From: an uncultured Clostridia bacterium | GTDB taxonomy: Bacteria > Bacillota > Clostridia > UBA1381 | Assembly: GCA_934454035.1 (NCBI GenBank) | Contig: CAKSFY010000010.1 | Span: 1-35,799 of the forward strand | Length of the DNA stretch: 35,799 bases | Reading direction: 5' to 3' | In this document: positions 1 to 6,786 of the stretch, piece after piece | Position numbering within the stretch: position 1 is the first letter of the stretch | How the letters are laid out: each line of letters begins with the position of its first letter | Program-made: the position numbers and the translations under genes | The notes under the pieces: model-generated | What the model saw: only the letters and a program-made list of their open reading frames with translations | The model's database searches: none | What the model was told of the DNA's origin: nothing

Positions 1-416
1 CCTCTCAAATAATCGAGTGCCGTCTGATGTACTGCCGCCAAAGGTTTGAACGCATCGGGAAAGTCTTTGTCGTCAGCGACGGTGAGCGTATGCTCTTTAT
101 TTACATAAAGACTGCCTGCACCGCCGACAATTAAAAGTCTTGCGTCTGTTCCCTTTAAGAGTTCACATAGCTTTTTAACTGCATTCGGGATTGTATCTAC
201 CGTTTCGGGAGTCCAAGCGCCGCATGCGTCAACAACTGCGTCAAATTCACTCAAATCCTCTCTGGTAAGGCTGAACAAATCCTTTACAATTGATTTTGTA
301 GCATCCGACTTGTTTTCACCTCTGACAACAGCCGTTACATCAAAGCCTCTTTTTATAGCTTCCTTTGTGATAAGCCTGCCTTCTTTTCCGTTTGCACATA
401 CTACTGCGATTTTCAT
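1..416 (-). CDS. NmrA-like NAD(P)-binding protein (partial, C-terminus off the left edge)
   Basis: Read on the minus strand from the ATG at 416-414, the frame stays open to the window edge (about 138 residues seen). The product starts MKIAVVCANGKEGRLI, a glycine-containing dinucleotide-binding loop after the first beta strand. An acidic stretch with DAVVDACGAW and a strand RLLIVGGAGSLYV follow, as in atypical short-chain dehydrogenase / NmrA-like Rossmann proteins that bind NAD(P)H. Such proteins are often redox sensors or quinone/aldehyde reductases, but the substrate cannot be read here. The start is supported by AAAGGA about 9 nt upstream and by a sigma-A promoter. An operator-like dyad in front matches one ahead of the macrodomain-sirtuin operon, so this gene probably belongs to the same HxlR regulon. 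Fold assignment is fairly sure, function is not. Confidence 0.82.
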   Translation of the reverse strand, partial: MKIAVVCANGKEGRLITKEAIKRGFDVTAVVRGENKSDATKSIVKDLFSLTREDLSEFDAVVDACGAWTPETVDTIPNAVKKLCELLKGTDARLLIVGGAGSLYVNKEHTLTVADDKDFPDAFKPLAAVHQTALDYLR

Positions 417-464
417 ATTAAATCAATCCTTTCTTTTTTGAGGTGTCCCTCACTTGTTGACTTT

Positions 465-493
465 ATTATAACGCTGTTTGTTTCACTTGTAAA
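465..493 (-). promoter_or_regulatory. Sigma-A promoter of the NAD(P)-binding protein gene
   Basis: On the minus strand, TTTACA (493-488) and TATAAT (470-465) are separated by exactly 17 bp. The start codon lies about 50 bp downstream. The -35 hexamer is overlapped by the operator-like dyad at 489-521. Confidence 0.7.
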
Positions 494-521
494 GTAAGCA
501 CTTTTTTGTGACGTAGTTACC
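489..521. promoter_or_regulatory. Operator-like dyad, copy 1 (probable HxlR-family site)
   Basis: This 33-bp element matches 2251-2283 at 27 of 33 positions. Both copies keep the symmetric pattern GTAA-N6-CAC-N6-GTG-N6-TTAC, centred here at 504.5. It overlaps the -35 and extends upstream of it. That position could suit an activator such as B. subtilis HypR, or a repressor that blocks polymerase. The only regulator gene close by is the HxlR-type gene at 2390, so assignment to it is inference. Confidence 0.6.
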
Positions 522-606
522 AAAATGATACTATTGGGCGGTTACCTAAACGAAACCTTTGCGATTTTATGCGGTTTTTCGGCTCTGAAAATTTTTTTAA
601 AAAAAT

Positions 607-1485
607 TTATTTTTTTTGAATAAGTTTGTCCAAAACCTCTCCGATGTCGTAATTTAAGCAAATACTTTGTTTTTTAATCTGCTCCGGGCATATTGCTTCG
701 CCGAAGTTTATGCAGGCATAAAAAGCATTTTTATTTTCGGCGGTCATTCTCCAAAACGGATATTTGATAATTACCGGGGTGTTGCCCCCGACGCCAAGTT
801 CCAAATACAGTACTTTCAAATTTTTGTGCCGTCTTAAAAAATCGGAATAACGCTCGCTCGCGGCATACCAGCCCTCGTCCTGAACAAAGGTATCGTCCGC
901 ACGCAGATTCATTGTCATCGGTGCACCGCAGACAGGACATTTCGGAATAAGGTCGGTCGGTATTTTCATATCTCTTTGCCGCTTTAACATTTCTTTTACG
1001 CTGCTTTCATTATCATATGTTTTGACGCAGCACGGCTTTGAACACTGAAACAAGCCGTAATCGCCCTGCGTGTAAAAAAGCCGCTTTTTATCAAACCCGG
1101 CGTCTTGAAATTGATGGTCAACGTTTGTTGTAATTACAAAATAATCCTTATCGCACACAAGACGGAGTAAATCGGAATAGACCGTTTTCGGTGCGTCGGT
1201 ATATCGGTTGATATAAATATATCTTGACCAATATGTCCAATATTCTTCAAGTGTCTCATACGGATAAAAACCGCCGTAATACATATCGGAAAAGCCGTAT
1301 TTTTCTTGAAAATCGGAAAAATATTTATAAAACCTTTCGCCGGAGTAGCTAAAACCGGCAGAGACCGAAAGTCCTGCACCTGCACCGATAATAACAGCGT
1401 CGGCTGATTTTATTTTTTCGGCAAGCAGAGTTATTTTATCAGAAAAGCTTTTCGTAGATTCGTTTGTCCCCGTCCTTGAAAACAT
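607..1485 (-). CDS. Class M sirtuin (SirTM), probable protein ADP-ribosyltransferase
   Basis: This 292-residue sirtuin has the NAD-binding GAGAGLS motif (residues 34-40) and TTNVDHQF (119-126), with Asn121 and Asp123. In YTQGDYG, Gln140 sits where deacetylating sirtuins carry the catalytic histidine. Two cysteine pairs (CSKPCC at 148-153 and CPVC at 183-186) form the expected zinc ribbon. Asn plus Gln in the active site is the hallmark of microbial SirTM enzymes, which transfer ADP-ribose from NAD to protein rather than deacetylate. The start is the ATG at 1485, with AAAGGGTG about 8 nt upstream, and overlaps the end of the macrodomain gene by 47 nt, so the two are co-transcribed. In described SirTM operons the target is a lipoylated GcvH-like protein with its own lipoate ligase; neither is present here. 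Confidence 0.92.
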   Translation of the reverse strand: MFSRTGTNESTKSFSDKITLLAEKIKSADAVIIGAGAGLSVSAGFSYSGERFYKYFSDFQEKYGFSDMYYGGFYPYETLEEYWTYWSRYIYINRYTDAPKTVYSDLLRLVCDKDYFVITTNVDHQFQDAGFDKKRLFYTQGDYGLFQCSKPCCVKTYDNESSVKEMLKRQRDMKIPTDLIPKCPVCGAPMTMNLRADDTFVQDEGWYAASERYSDFLRRHKNLKVLYLELGVGGNTPVIIKYPFWRMTAENKNAFYACINFGEAICPEQIKKQSICLNYDIGEVLDKLIQKK

Positions 1486-2206
1486 TGAAAATCACCCTTT
1501 CCACGGTTGAAGTTTTAAGCCTTTTGCGCACAGTATTCACCGCAATTTCCGCCGCTTTTCCGTTCGGGAAGTGAAATTCTCCCGTAGATATGCATGGGAA
1601 AGCGATTGACTTTATTCCTGTTTGTTCCGCTAAATCCAGACACGAATTATAGCACGAAGCAAGCAGAATGCAATGTTTTTCTGTCAGCCGGCCGCTTACA
1701 ACCGGACCTACCGTGTGCAAAATATAATCACAGGGCAAATTGTATGCCTTTGTGATTTTTGCTTTGCCTGTTTGCTCCGCAAAGCCCTGCTTTTCCATAA
1801 TTTCAGCACATTCAAGCCTTAGCTCAACACCCGAAAAGGTGTGTATTGCATTGTCTATACATTTATGGCACGGTACAAAGCAGCCGAGAAGCGCAGAGTT
1901 TGCGGCATTGACAATTGCGCCGCATTTAAGTGTTGTAATATCGCCCTGCCACAGACTGATTTTGTTTTCGGCAAACGGAAGTGTATCGGCGTTAGTTATG
2001 CCTTTTTCCTTAATTTCGCATTGCAGATATTCATTTTGAATTTTGATAAATTCGTCTGAAACCGCTTTAGGTGTGCGCAGATTCACAAGAGAGCGAAATA
2101 AGTTCTTCTGCTCGGTTATGTTGTTTGGAATACAAATATTCCGATATCTGTCTGATTCGTTAAGCAAATATTTGATTAAAAATATCAGCCTTTGATTTTG
2201 TGTCAT
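1439..2206 (-). CDS. Zinc-containing macrodomain protein, probable protein ADP-ribosyl hydrolase
   Basis: The product (255 residues) has a short helical N-terminus and a macrodomain from about residue 80. Visible elements are the ADP-ribose-binding strand WQGDIT, the loop NAANSALLGCF (100-110), a metal-binding segment GCFVPCHKC with Cys109, His114 and Cys116, and the phosphate loop CISTGEFHFP (205-214). This Cys/His arrangement marks the zinc-macrodomain group found beside SirTM sirtuins, which removes the ADP-ribose the sirtuin adds. A GTG at 2215 would lengthen it by three residues, but that codon lies inside the ribosome binding site (AGGTGA). The ATG at 2206 is therefore preferred. It is the first gene of a two-gene operon with the sirtuin and has a strong promoter with an HxlR-like operator. 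Confidence 0.92.
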   Translation of the reverse strand: MTQNQRLIFLIKYLLNESDRYRNICIPNNITEQKNLFRSLVNLRTPKAVSDEFIKIQNEYLQCEIKEKGITNADTLPFAENKISLWQGDITTLKCGAIVNAANSALLGCFVPCHKCIDNAIHTFSGVELRLECAEIMEKQGFAEQTGKAKITKAYNLPCDYILHTVGPVVSGRLTEKHCILLASCYNSCLDLAEQTGIKSIAFPCISTGEFHFPNGKAAEIAVNTVRKRLKTSTVERVIFNVFKDGDKRIYEKLF

Positions 2207-2226
2207 TAAAATCACCTCATATATTT

Positions 2227-2255
2227 ATTATAAACCCCGAGGGCGGATTTGTAAA
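2227..2255 (-). promoter_or_regulatory. Sigma-A promoter of the macrodomain-sirtuin operon
   Basis: On the minus strand, TTTACA (2255-2250) and TATAAT (2232-2227) are 17 bp apart, and the chosen start codon is about 20 bp downstream of the -10. The hexamers, spacing and operator overlap are the same as at 465-493. Confidence 0.72.
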
Positions 2256-2283
2256 GTACGCACATATTTGTGTTATAGTTACC
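2251..2283. promoter_or_regulatory. Operator-like dyad, copy 2 (probable HxlR-family site)
   Basis: This second copy of the 33-bp element keeps GTAA-N6-CAC-N6-GTG-N6-TTAC, centred at 2266.5. It sits between the divergent promoters of the macrodomain operon and the HxlR gene. It overlaps the leftward -35 and ends 14 bp short of the rightward -35, so one bound dimer could affect both. Confidence 0.62.
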
Positions 2284-2297
2284 GAGGGGAAACTGTC

Positions 2298-2326
2298 TTG
2301 ACAAAGTCTGATATACGGGGTATAAT
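2298..2326 (+). promoter_or_regulatory. Sigma-A promoter of the HxlR-type regulator
   Basis: A perfect TTGACA (2298-2303) and a perfect TATAAT (2321-2326) are separated by 17 bp. The start codon is at 2390, leaving a leader of about 57 nt that ends in AGGAGGTG. Confidence 0.8.
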
Positions 2327-2389
2327 CAGAATATACAGAAAAAACAGCATGTTAGTTTCTGAATTATACTTTATGCAGGAGGTGCGTCT

Positions 2390-2713
2390 ATGATTAAGGA
2401 TTTGCCGGCTTGTCCGGTTGAAACAACGCTTATGCTTATATCAGACCGCTGGAAGGTGCTGATTATCCGTGACCTTTTGGAGGGTACAAAGCGGTTCGGA
2501 GAATTAAAGAAATCGGTCGGGGGTATTTCTCAAAAGGTACTTACCGCAAACCTGCGCTCAATGGAGGAGGCAGGACTTTTGACAAGAAAGGTTTATGCCG
2601 AGGTTCCGCCTCGGGTTGAGTACACGCTGACCGAAACGGGTTACAGTTTAAAGCCTGTGCTTGACGCTATGGTTGTTTGGGGAACTGAGTATAAAGAAAA
2701 AAAGGAGATGTAA
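2390..2713 (+). CDS. HxlR/DUF24-family winged-helix regulator, possibly redox-sensing
   Basis: This 107-residue protein shows the HxlR pattern: CPVETTLMLISDRWKVLIIR near the start, a recognition region with GGISQKVLTANLRSMEEAGL, then a wing and YTLTETGYSLKPVLDAM. Cys8 in the ACPVE context is the conserved N-terminal cysteine that oxidants or electrophiles modify in HypR, YodB and relatives. It binds DNA as a dimer. Its divergence from the macrodomain-sirtuin operon and the shared dyads at 489 and 2251 suggest it controls that operon and the NAD(P)-binding protein gene in response to thiol-reactive stress. The start at 2390 follows AGGAGGTG by 5 nt. Family is certain; the signal and whether it activates or represses are inferred. 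Confidence 0.92.
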   Translation: MIKDLPACPVETTLMLISDRWKVLIIRDLLEGTKRFGELKKSVGGISQKVLTANLRSMEEAGLLTRKVYAEVPPRVEYTLTETGYSLKPVLDAMVVWGTEYKEKKEM

Positions 2714-2721
2714 AAAAAAGC

Positions 2722-2772
2722 GAACCGACCGCCAAAAGTCAGAGTAAAAACTAACGATTGGGAGGTCGGTTC
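2722..2772. terminator. Bidirectional terminator between the HxlR gene and the membrane AraC gene
   Basis: GAACCGACC (2722-2730) pairs perfectly with GGTCGGTTC (2764-2772) across a 33-nt loop. On the minus strand the stem is followed by GCTTTTTTTT, a good terminator for the leftward regulator. On the plus strand it is followed by ATTTTAT, a weaker exit for the HxlR gene. Confidence 0.65.
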
Positions 2773-2787
2773 ATTTTATATGCCGGT

Positions 2788-5076
2788 TTATTCGGATTCG
2801 GAAGGAGTCTGATTTTTAGAAGCCTTTCTGTAATCGGTGGGTGATATTCCGACATATGCCTTAAATGTGCGCATAAATGTCCGTCTGTTATTAAATCCGG
2901 ATTCGGTATATATATCCGCAATTGTTTTGTTGGTGTTTTCCAGAAGTTTTTTTGCATGGTCAATCCTAAGTGCGGCAATATATCCGGCAAATCCCACTTC
3001 ACAATGTCTTTTTATAATTTTTGAAAGGTAGGAGGACGATATATTAAATTTGTCCGAAAGATAAGTTAAGCTCAGTTCCTCGGTGTAATGCTGATTTATA
3101 TATTCAAGTATTTTTTCGGGAGTTACATGGTTTTCCGCCGTTTCCGCCTGTTCCCTTATTCTTTTTAAAAGGCGGAAAATTGTTTCATAAATTTCCAAAG
3201 GATTGCATGCCATAATTTCGTAAAGCATTTCAACTTCGCTTTTATTCTCTTCACTGAAAGGAATTTTGCGTGCTTTCATTGCTTTCATGATTATGTGAAT
3301 AATTTGCACATAAAGCTGCACAAGTATATGCTTGTCAATATTTTTGTTATCGTTGTAATTAAGGATATCATTTATCAGTTTTTCGGTATCTTCAACGTTG
3401 CCCACAAGCAGATAGTTATATATTTTATTTTCGTTGTCCATTGAAAGCGAATAGGACTTAGAAGAAGACTCTGCTTCCGCCGTGTTTGATTTGAGCATAT
3501 TTATACCCGGAATTGCGGATATTGCTTCCTGTGCGTCATGATATGATTTTCTTAAGCCTTCAAGCTCAGGCTTAATCCCCCCGACGCCTATATGAAGCGT
3601 TATGCAATCGCGGTCGTATTGAAACAAATCTTCAAAATAATGCAGTTTTTTCATTATATCTTCTTCATAGCCGTTGTTATTGACATTTAACACTATGTAA
3701 AAAGTATCGTTGTCGTTTAAAATAGGAAAAGTATCGTATTTTTCGCTGAACAAGCCCTTTAATATCGTAAAAATACCGTTGCGTATCTGTACATAGCTGT
3801 CGTCCGGGTAAACTCGTGTAAACTTTGATGTTCTTCTTAATTTAATAATTATTACCGCAAAATAATTATACATAAAATTTATCGGACAATTGTCAAATGT
3901 GCTTATGTCGGAAGAGTGCAGCAGTTCTACCAAATAGCGCTCCTGTATAAAAGGCATGGTACGCGAAAGCTTTTCCGATATTTCCATGTTGTTTTCAATT
4001 GTTTTTTCAACCGCACTTTGCACAAAATCAACTGTATTTGCCGAATGCTTCGGGGCAGAAAACATTGACTCAAGCGCTTCCCATGGTTTAAACAATTTTT
4101 TTGAGCTTAAAAAAACCACAAATAAGGCAATCAAAAGCAGCAAAATTGCTACAAAAAGAACGCTGAACTGAATTGAAAGCAGGCTTGATTTCGGTACGGT
4201 CATTACATAACTGTATCCGAAAGGCATATTTTTCGGAGAATATGAAACAGCAAGCTTTTTTGATTTATCGGTGTAATAAATTTTGTTTTTTGTCTGCTTT
4301 GTCAGACGCTCAAAAAGAGCTTCTGAAATCTGCATATACGCATTTTTTTGCAAATCATAGTATTTTCCGCTTGCATTATGCAGCATCATAACATCCGTAT
4401 TGGGAGTAAGAGCTTCATCTGAAATTGCGTTTGTAATTTTTTTCAAGTCTATGTTTACAATGATATAGTTGTTATTAAGATTTTTTTCACCTATTTTTGA
4501 AAAAACTATAGGATAAACAAATTTTTTCTCATTATTCGATAATACTTCGGTAGGCGCAATATATTCTATTCCGGAAAGCGGAGGCGAATATTGAATCCAA
4601 AAGGAATCGGTATAATCCGAATAGACATAATATTCACCGAAATAATCATTGATATTGCGCTCAATATTATAGGAAATGGTTGTTCCGGGTCTGTCTCTTT
4701 TTACAATACATATTTCGTCTATAAAATCGGAAGATTCTTTAATCAGATTAATTTTCTCCGCAACTCTCCTCGATTGCGGAGAATCCGCATTAATCCGTTC
4801 TTCGCATGTTACAAAATTCATAAAATCGCTGTTTGTCGAAAGGATAAACAGTGAGTCTGTAATGCTGCAAATTGAAGAATTATTTTCACGGCTTAAAGTT
4901 TCGAGCTTATATTGGTAGTTGTCGGTTATCATATTTGTGTATGTAGTGTAATTGAAAATATAAATAATTACCTCGGATAAAATCAGAACCAATATAGGAG
5001 CGCATACCCAAAGATATATTTTAAAAAAAGAATAATTCCTGAAAGCGGAAACTATTTTCTTAAAAAAGTTATTCAT
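2788..5076 (-). CDS. Membrane-anchored AraC-family sensor-regulator (YesN/YtdP type)
   Basis: The protein (762 residues) has a transmembrane helix near residues 14-38, an extracytoplasmic sensor region of about 260 residues (Cache-like in layout), and a second helix near 300-325 containing VAILLLLIALFVVFL. A cytoplasmic linker follows, then a C-terminal AraC DNA-binding domain (about 650-750) with LSLTYLSDKFNISSSYLSKI and SGFNNRRTFMRTF as the two helix-turn-helix units. Regulators of this design sense a sugar or binding protein outside and act directly on DNA without a phosphorelay. The start is the ATG at 5076, 5 nt after AAGGAGG; a GTG at 5094 in frame lies upstream of this site and is not preferred. 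The gene is divergent from the solute-binding protein that opens the glycan locus, so it is the likely regulator of that locus. Confidence 0.88.
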   Translation of the reverse strand: MNNFFKKIVSAFRNYSFFKIYLWVCAPILVLILSEVIIYIFNYTTYTNMITDNYQYKLETLSRENNSSICSITDSLFILSTNSDFMNFVTCEERINADSPQSRRVAEKINLIKESSDFIDEICIVKRDRPGTTISYNIERNINDYFGEYYVYSDYTDSFWIQYSPPLSGIEYIAPTEVLSNNEKKFVYPIVFSKIGEKNLNNNYIIVNIDLKKITNAISDEALTPNTDVMMLHNASGKYYDLQKNAYMQISEALFERLTKQTKNKIYYTDKSKKLAVSYSPKNMPFGYSYVMTVPKSSLLSIQFSVLFVAILLLLIALFVVFLSSKKLFKPWEALESMFSAPKHSANTVDFVQSAVEKTIENNMEISEKLSRTMPFIQERYLVELLHSSDISTFDNCPINFMYNYFAVIIIKLRRTSKFTRVYPDDSYVQIRNGIFTILKGLFSEKYDTFPILNDNDTFYIVLNVNNNGYEEDIMKKLHYFEDLFQYDRDCITLHIGVGGIKPELEGLRKSYHDAQEAISAIPGINMLKSNTAEAESSSKSYSLSMDNENKIYNYLLVGNVEDTEKLINDILNYNDNKNIDKHILVQLYVQIIHIIMKAMKARKIPFSEENKSEVEMLYEIMACNPLEIYETIFRLLKRIREQAETAENHVTPEKILEYINQHYTEELSLTYLSDKFNISSSYLSKIIKRHCEVGFAGYIAALRIDHAKKLLENTNKTIADIYTESGFNNRRTFMRTFKAYVGISPTDYRKASKNQTPSESE

Positions 5077-5124
5077 GGTATCCTCCTTGTCCACAGTATG
5101 ATAATTTTTGACTCGCCCGTGATA

Positions 5125-5154
5125 ATTATATACTTATTTCGGCACATAAGTCAA
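5125..5154 (-). promoter_or_regulatory. Promoter of the membrane AraC regulator
   Basis: On the minus strand, TTGACT (5154-5149) and TATAAT (5130-5125) are separated by 18 bp, about 50 bp ahead of the start codon. Confidence 0.65.
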
Positions 5155-5172
5155 CAGTTTCGGACGATTTGG

Positions 5173-5242
5173 AAAAAAGTGTCGTACATTCAAAAAATGA
5201 CCTATATAAAAAATTAAAAAATGTCTCATTTGCAAAAAGTAC
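5173..5242. promoter_or_regulatory. Four A-tract direct repeats between divergent promoters
   Basis: Similar sites AAAAAAGTGTC (5173), AAAAAATGAC (5192), AAAAAATGTC (5216) and AAAAAGTAC (5234) occur in the same orientation in the intergenic region of the AraC regulator and the first solute-binding protein. Spacings are 19, 24 and 18 bp, so helical phasing is only approximate. They are candidate regulator sites, but A-rich DNA produces such matches by chance. Confidence 0.25.
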
Positions 5243-5245
5243 ATC

Positions 5246-5274
5246 TTGTTTGCCGATAAACCGCCGTATATAAT
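5246..5274 (+). promoter_or_regulatory. Candidate promoter of the glycan locus
   Basis: TTGTTT (5246-5251) and a perfect TATAAT (5269-5274) are 17 bp apart. This would start transcription near 5281, about 28 nt before the chosen start codon. The weak -35 would fit dependence on the divergent AraC activator. Confidence 0.5.
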
Positions 5275-5308
5275 TAAATCGGGAAAAAGAGCAAAGGGTG
5301 TGAATATT

Positions 5309-6700
5309 TTGAAAAAAATTTTTGTTACAGCCGCTGCTGTGCTATTAATTTCTGCGGCAGTACTCGGAGTAAAAGGATGGGGAAGCTTAAAAGATAAAAG
5401 CAAAACTGTATCAATTTCGGTCGCATGGGGAAGCGAGGCGCAATTGAGAGAGGAAGCTCCCGAAATTATCGGCAAATTCCGAAAACTGTACGGAGATATT
5501 GAGGTTAAGCCGGATACCTGGATTTTGGATACATCTACATATTATATGAAAGCGGCGACGGGGAGGCTGCCGACATTATTTTATTCTGCAATGACGGAAA
5601 GCGAAAGATTTAAAAGAACCGGATTTAATCTTGATTTGGAAAAGTACATTAAACAATATGAATACGATAAATACATGCGGCAGGAGATTAAAAATTCGGT
5701 GTCAGAGGGCGGAAAATATTATTCGGTACCGTCATATGCGTATCTTTTGGGTGTGGTATTCAATGCGGAGCTTTTTGAAGAGGCAGGACTTGTAAATGAT
5801 GACGGTACATATATGGTTCCGAAATCTTTTGAAGAGCTTGCCGAATATGCGCAGCTTATCACCGAGAGGACCGGTGTTCCGGGATTTCTGCTCGAAACCG
5901 ACAAAAGAGTCGGCGGCTGGCTGTTTACCAATATTGCGTGGGCATACGGAACGGAGTTTATAAAATATGAAAACGGAAAATGGTATGCTGCTTTTAATTC
6001 TCCCGAGTGTATAAAAGCTTTTCAGTATATGAAGGATCTAAGATGGAAATATAACGTTATTCCCGACAATTACGATTGCGACCAAAACCAGGCACAAAGA
6101 AGAGTTCTTCAAAAAGAATGTGCAATGATAATAGACGGCGGTATTGATTCAATATATGGCCGTTTCAAAGGTGATAAGAACTCTGTCGGCATGTTTTCCA
6201 TGCCGGAGGGACCGGCAGGAAAATATTCTCTTTTGGGAGGAGTTGTTTACGGAATGAGCAATACCGCATCGGACAAAGAGCTGGACGCGGCATTCAAGTG
6301 GATTGAATATATGGGAAATACTCCGAACGGGAATAAATCGGGAACGGTTTACGAAAATACAGAGGAAGCATATAAGGAACAAAGCGAAAAAGGGCATCCG
6401 ATAGGACTTAAAGGCTACAGCATATGGACGGAGGATTGCCCGGCAAGAAAAGCCGATAACGAAATGAGAGAAAAATACAAAAATGTTCCGGATAAGCTTT
6501 ATAAAGACTACAATGATATGATTGACGGAAAAATTCCCGTTACAGTTCGTACAGAGGAAAAAGTAAGCTGCCAGGATTTATATTATGTGCTGACCGAGTG
6601 CCTGAATGAAATTTTTGAAAATCCCGATGTAGATTTGGAAAAGCTGACGGCGCAGGCTGCGGAAAAGTTTCAGACGGAATATCTTGACAAAATTAATTAA
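5309..6700 (+). CDS. Extracellular solute-binding protein, family 1 type (paralogue 1)
   Basis: The product is about 463 residues if it starts at the TTG at 5309, which follows AAAGGGTG by about 9 nt. Upstream in-frame codons have no ribosome binding site, and a TTG at 5246 coincides with the promoter -35. The N-terminus (KKIFVTAAAVLLISAAVLG) is a signal peptide or membrane anchor without a lipobox cysteine, unusual for a Gram-positive binding protein. The rest matches ABC sugar-binding proteins: an early VAWGSEAQLREEAPEII segment, PSYAYLLGVVFNAELFEEAG, then a C-terminal helical part. It is clearly homologous to the lipoprotein at 26598; shared segments include LKWKYN-like and NIAWAYG-like motifs. 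It probably binds an oligosaccharide released by the glycosidases downstream. No permease gene accompanies it. Confidence 0.85.
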   Translation: MKKIFVTAAAVLLISAAVLGVKGWGSLKDKSKTVSISVAWGSEAQLREEAPEIIGKFRKLYGDIEVKPDTWILDTSTYYMKAATGRLPTLFYSAMTESERFKRTGFNLDLEKYIKQYEYDKYMRQEIKNSVSEGGKYYSVPSYAYLLGVVFNAELFEEAGLVNDDGTYMVPKSFEELAEYAQLITERTGVPGFLLETDKRVGGWLFTNIAWAYGTEFIKYENGKWYAAFNSPECIKAFQYMKDLRWKYNVIPDNYDCDQNQAQRRVLQKECAMIIDGGIDSIYGRFKGDKNSVGMFSMPEGPAGKYSLLGGVVYGMSNTASDKELDAAFKWIEYMGNTPNGNKSGTVYENTEEAYKEQSEKGHPIGLKGYSIWTEDCPARKADNEMREKYKNVPDKLYKDYNDMIDGKIPVTVRTEEKVSCQDLYYVLTECLNEIFENPDVDLEKLTAQAAEKFQTEYLDKIN

Positions 6701-6786
6701 AGAATAAAATTTATGCTGAGCATGATTTTATTATATAAAGACAGATTTCGGTCTGTTTAAAATGTTTAGAAAGGAATGGTAAAAAA

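Noticed and set aside
545..606. Terminator downstream of the sirtuin gene
   Set aside because: A weak stem (CGAAA/ACC with GGTTTCG on the minus strand) is present but no T tract follows, so it is not called.
5246..5308. N-terminal extension of the first solute-binding protein from a TTG at 5246
   Set aside because: It would begin at the promoter -35 and put about 21 polar residues before the signal peptide; the TTG at 5309 has a suitable ribosome binding site.
6701..6786. Internal terminator between the first solute-binding protein and the 6787 gene
   Set aside because: Short A/T-rich hairpins (around 6708-6727 and 6741-6756) lack a GC stem and a T tract; at most partial attenuation.
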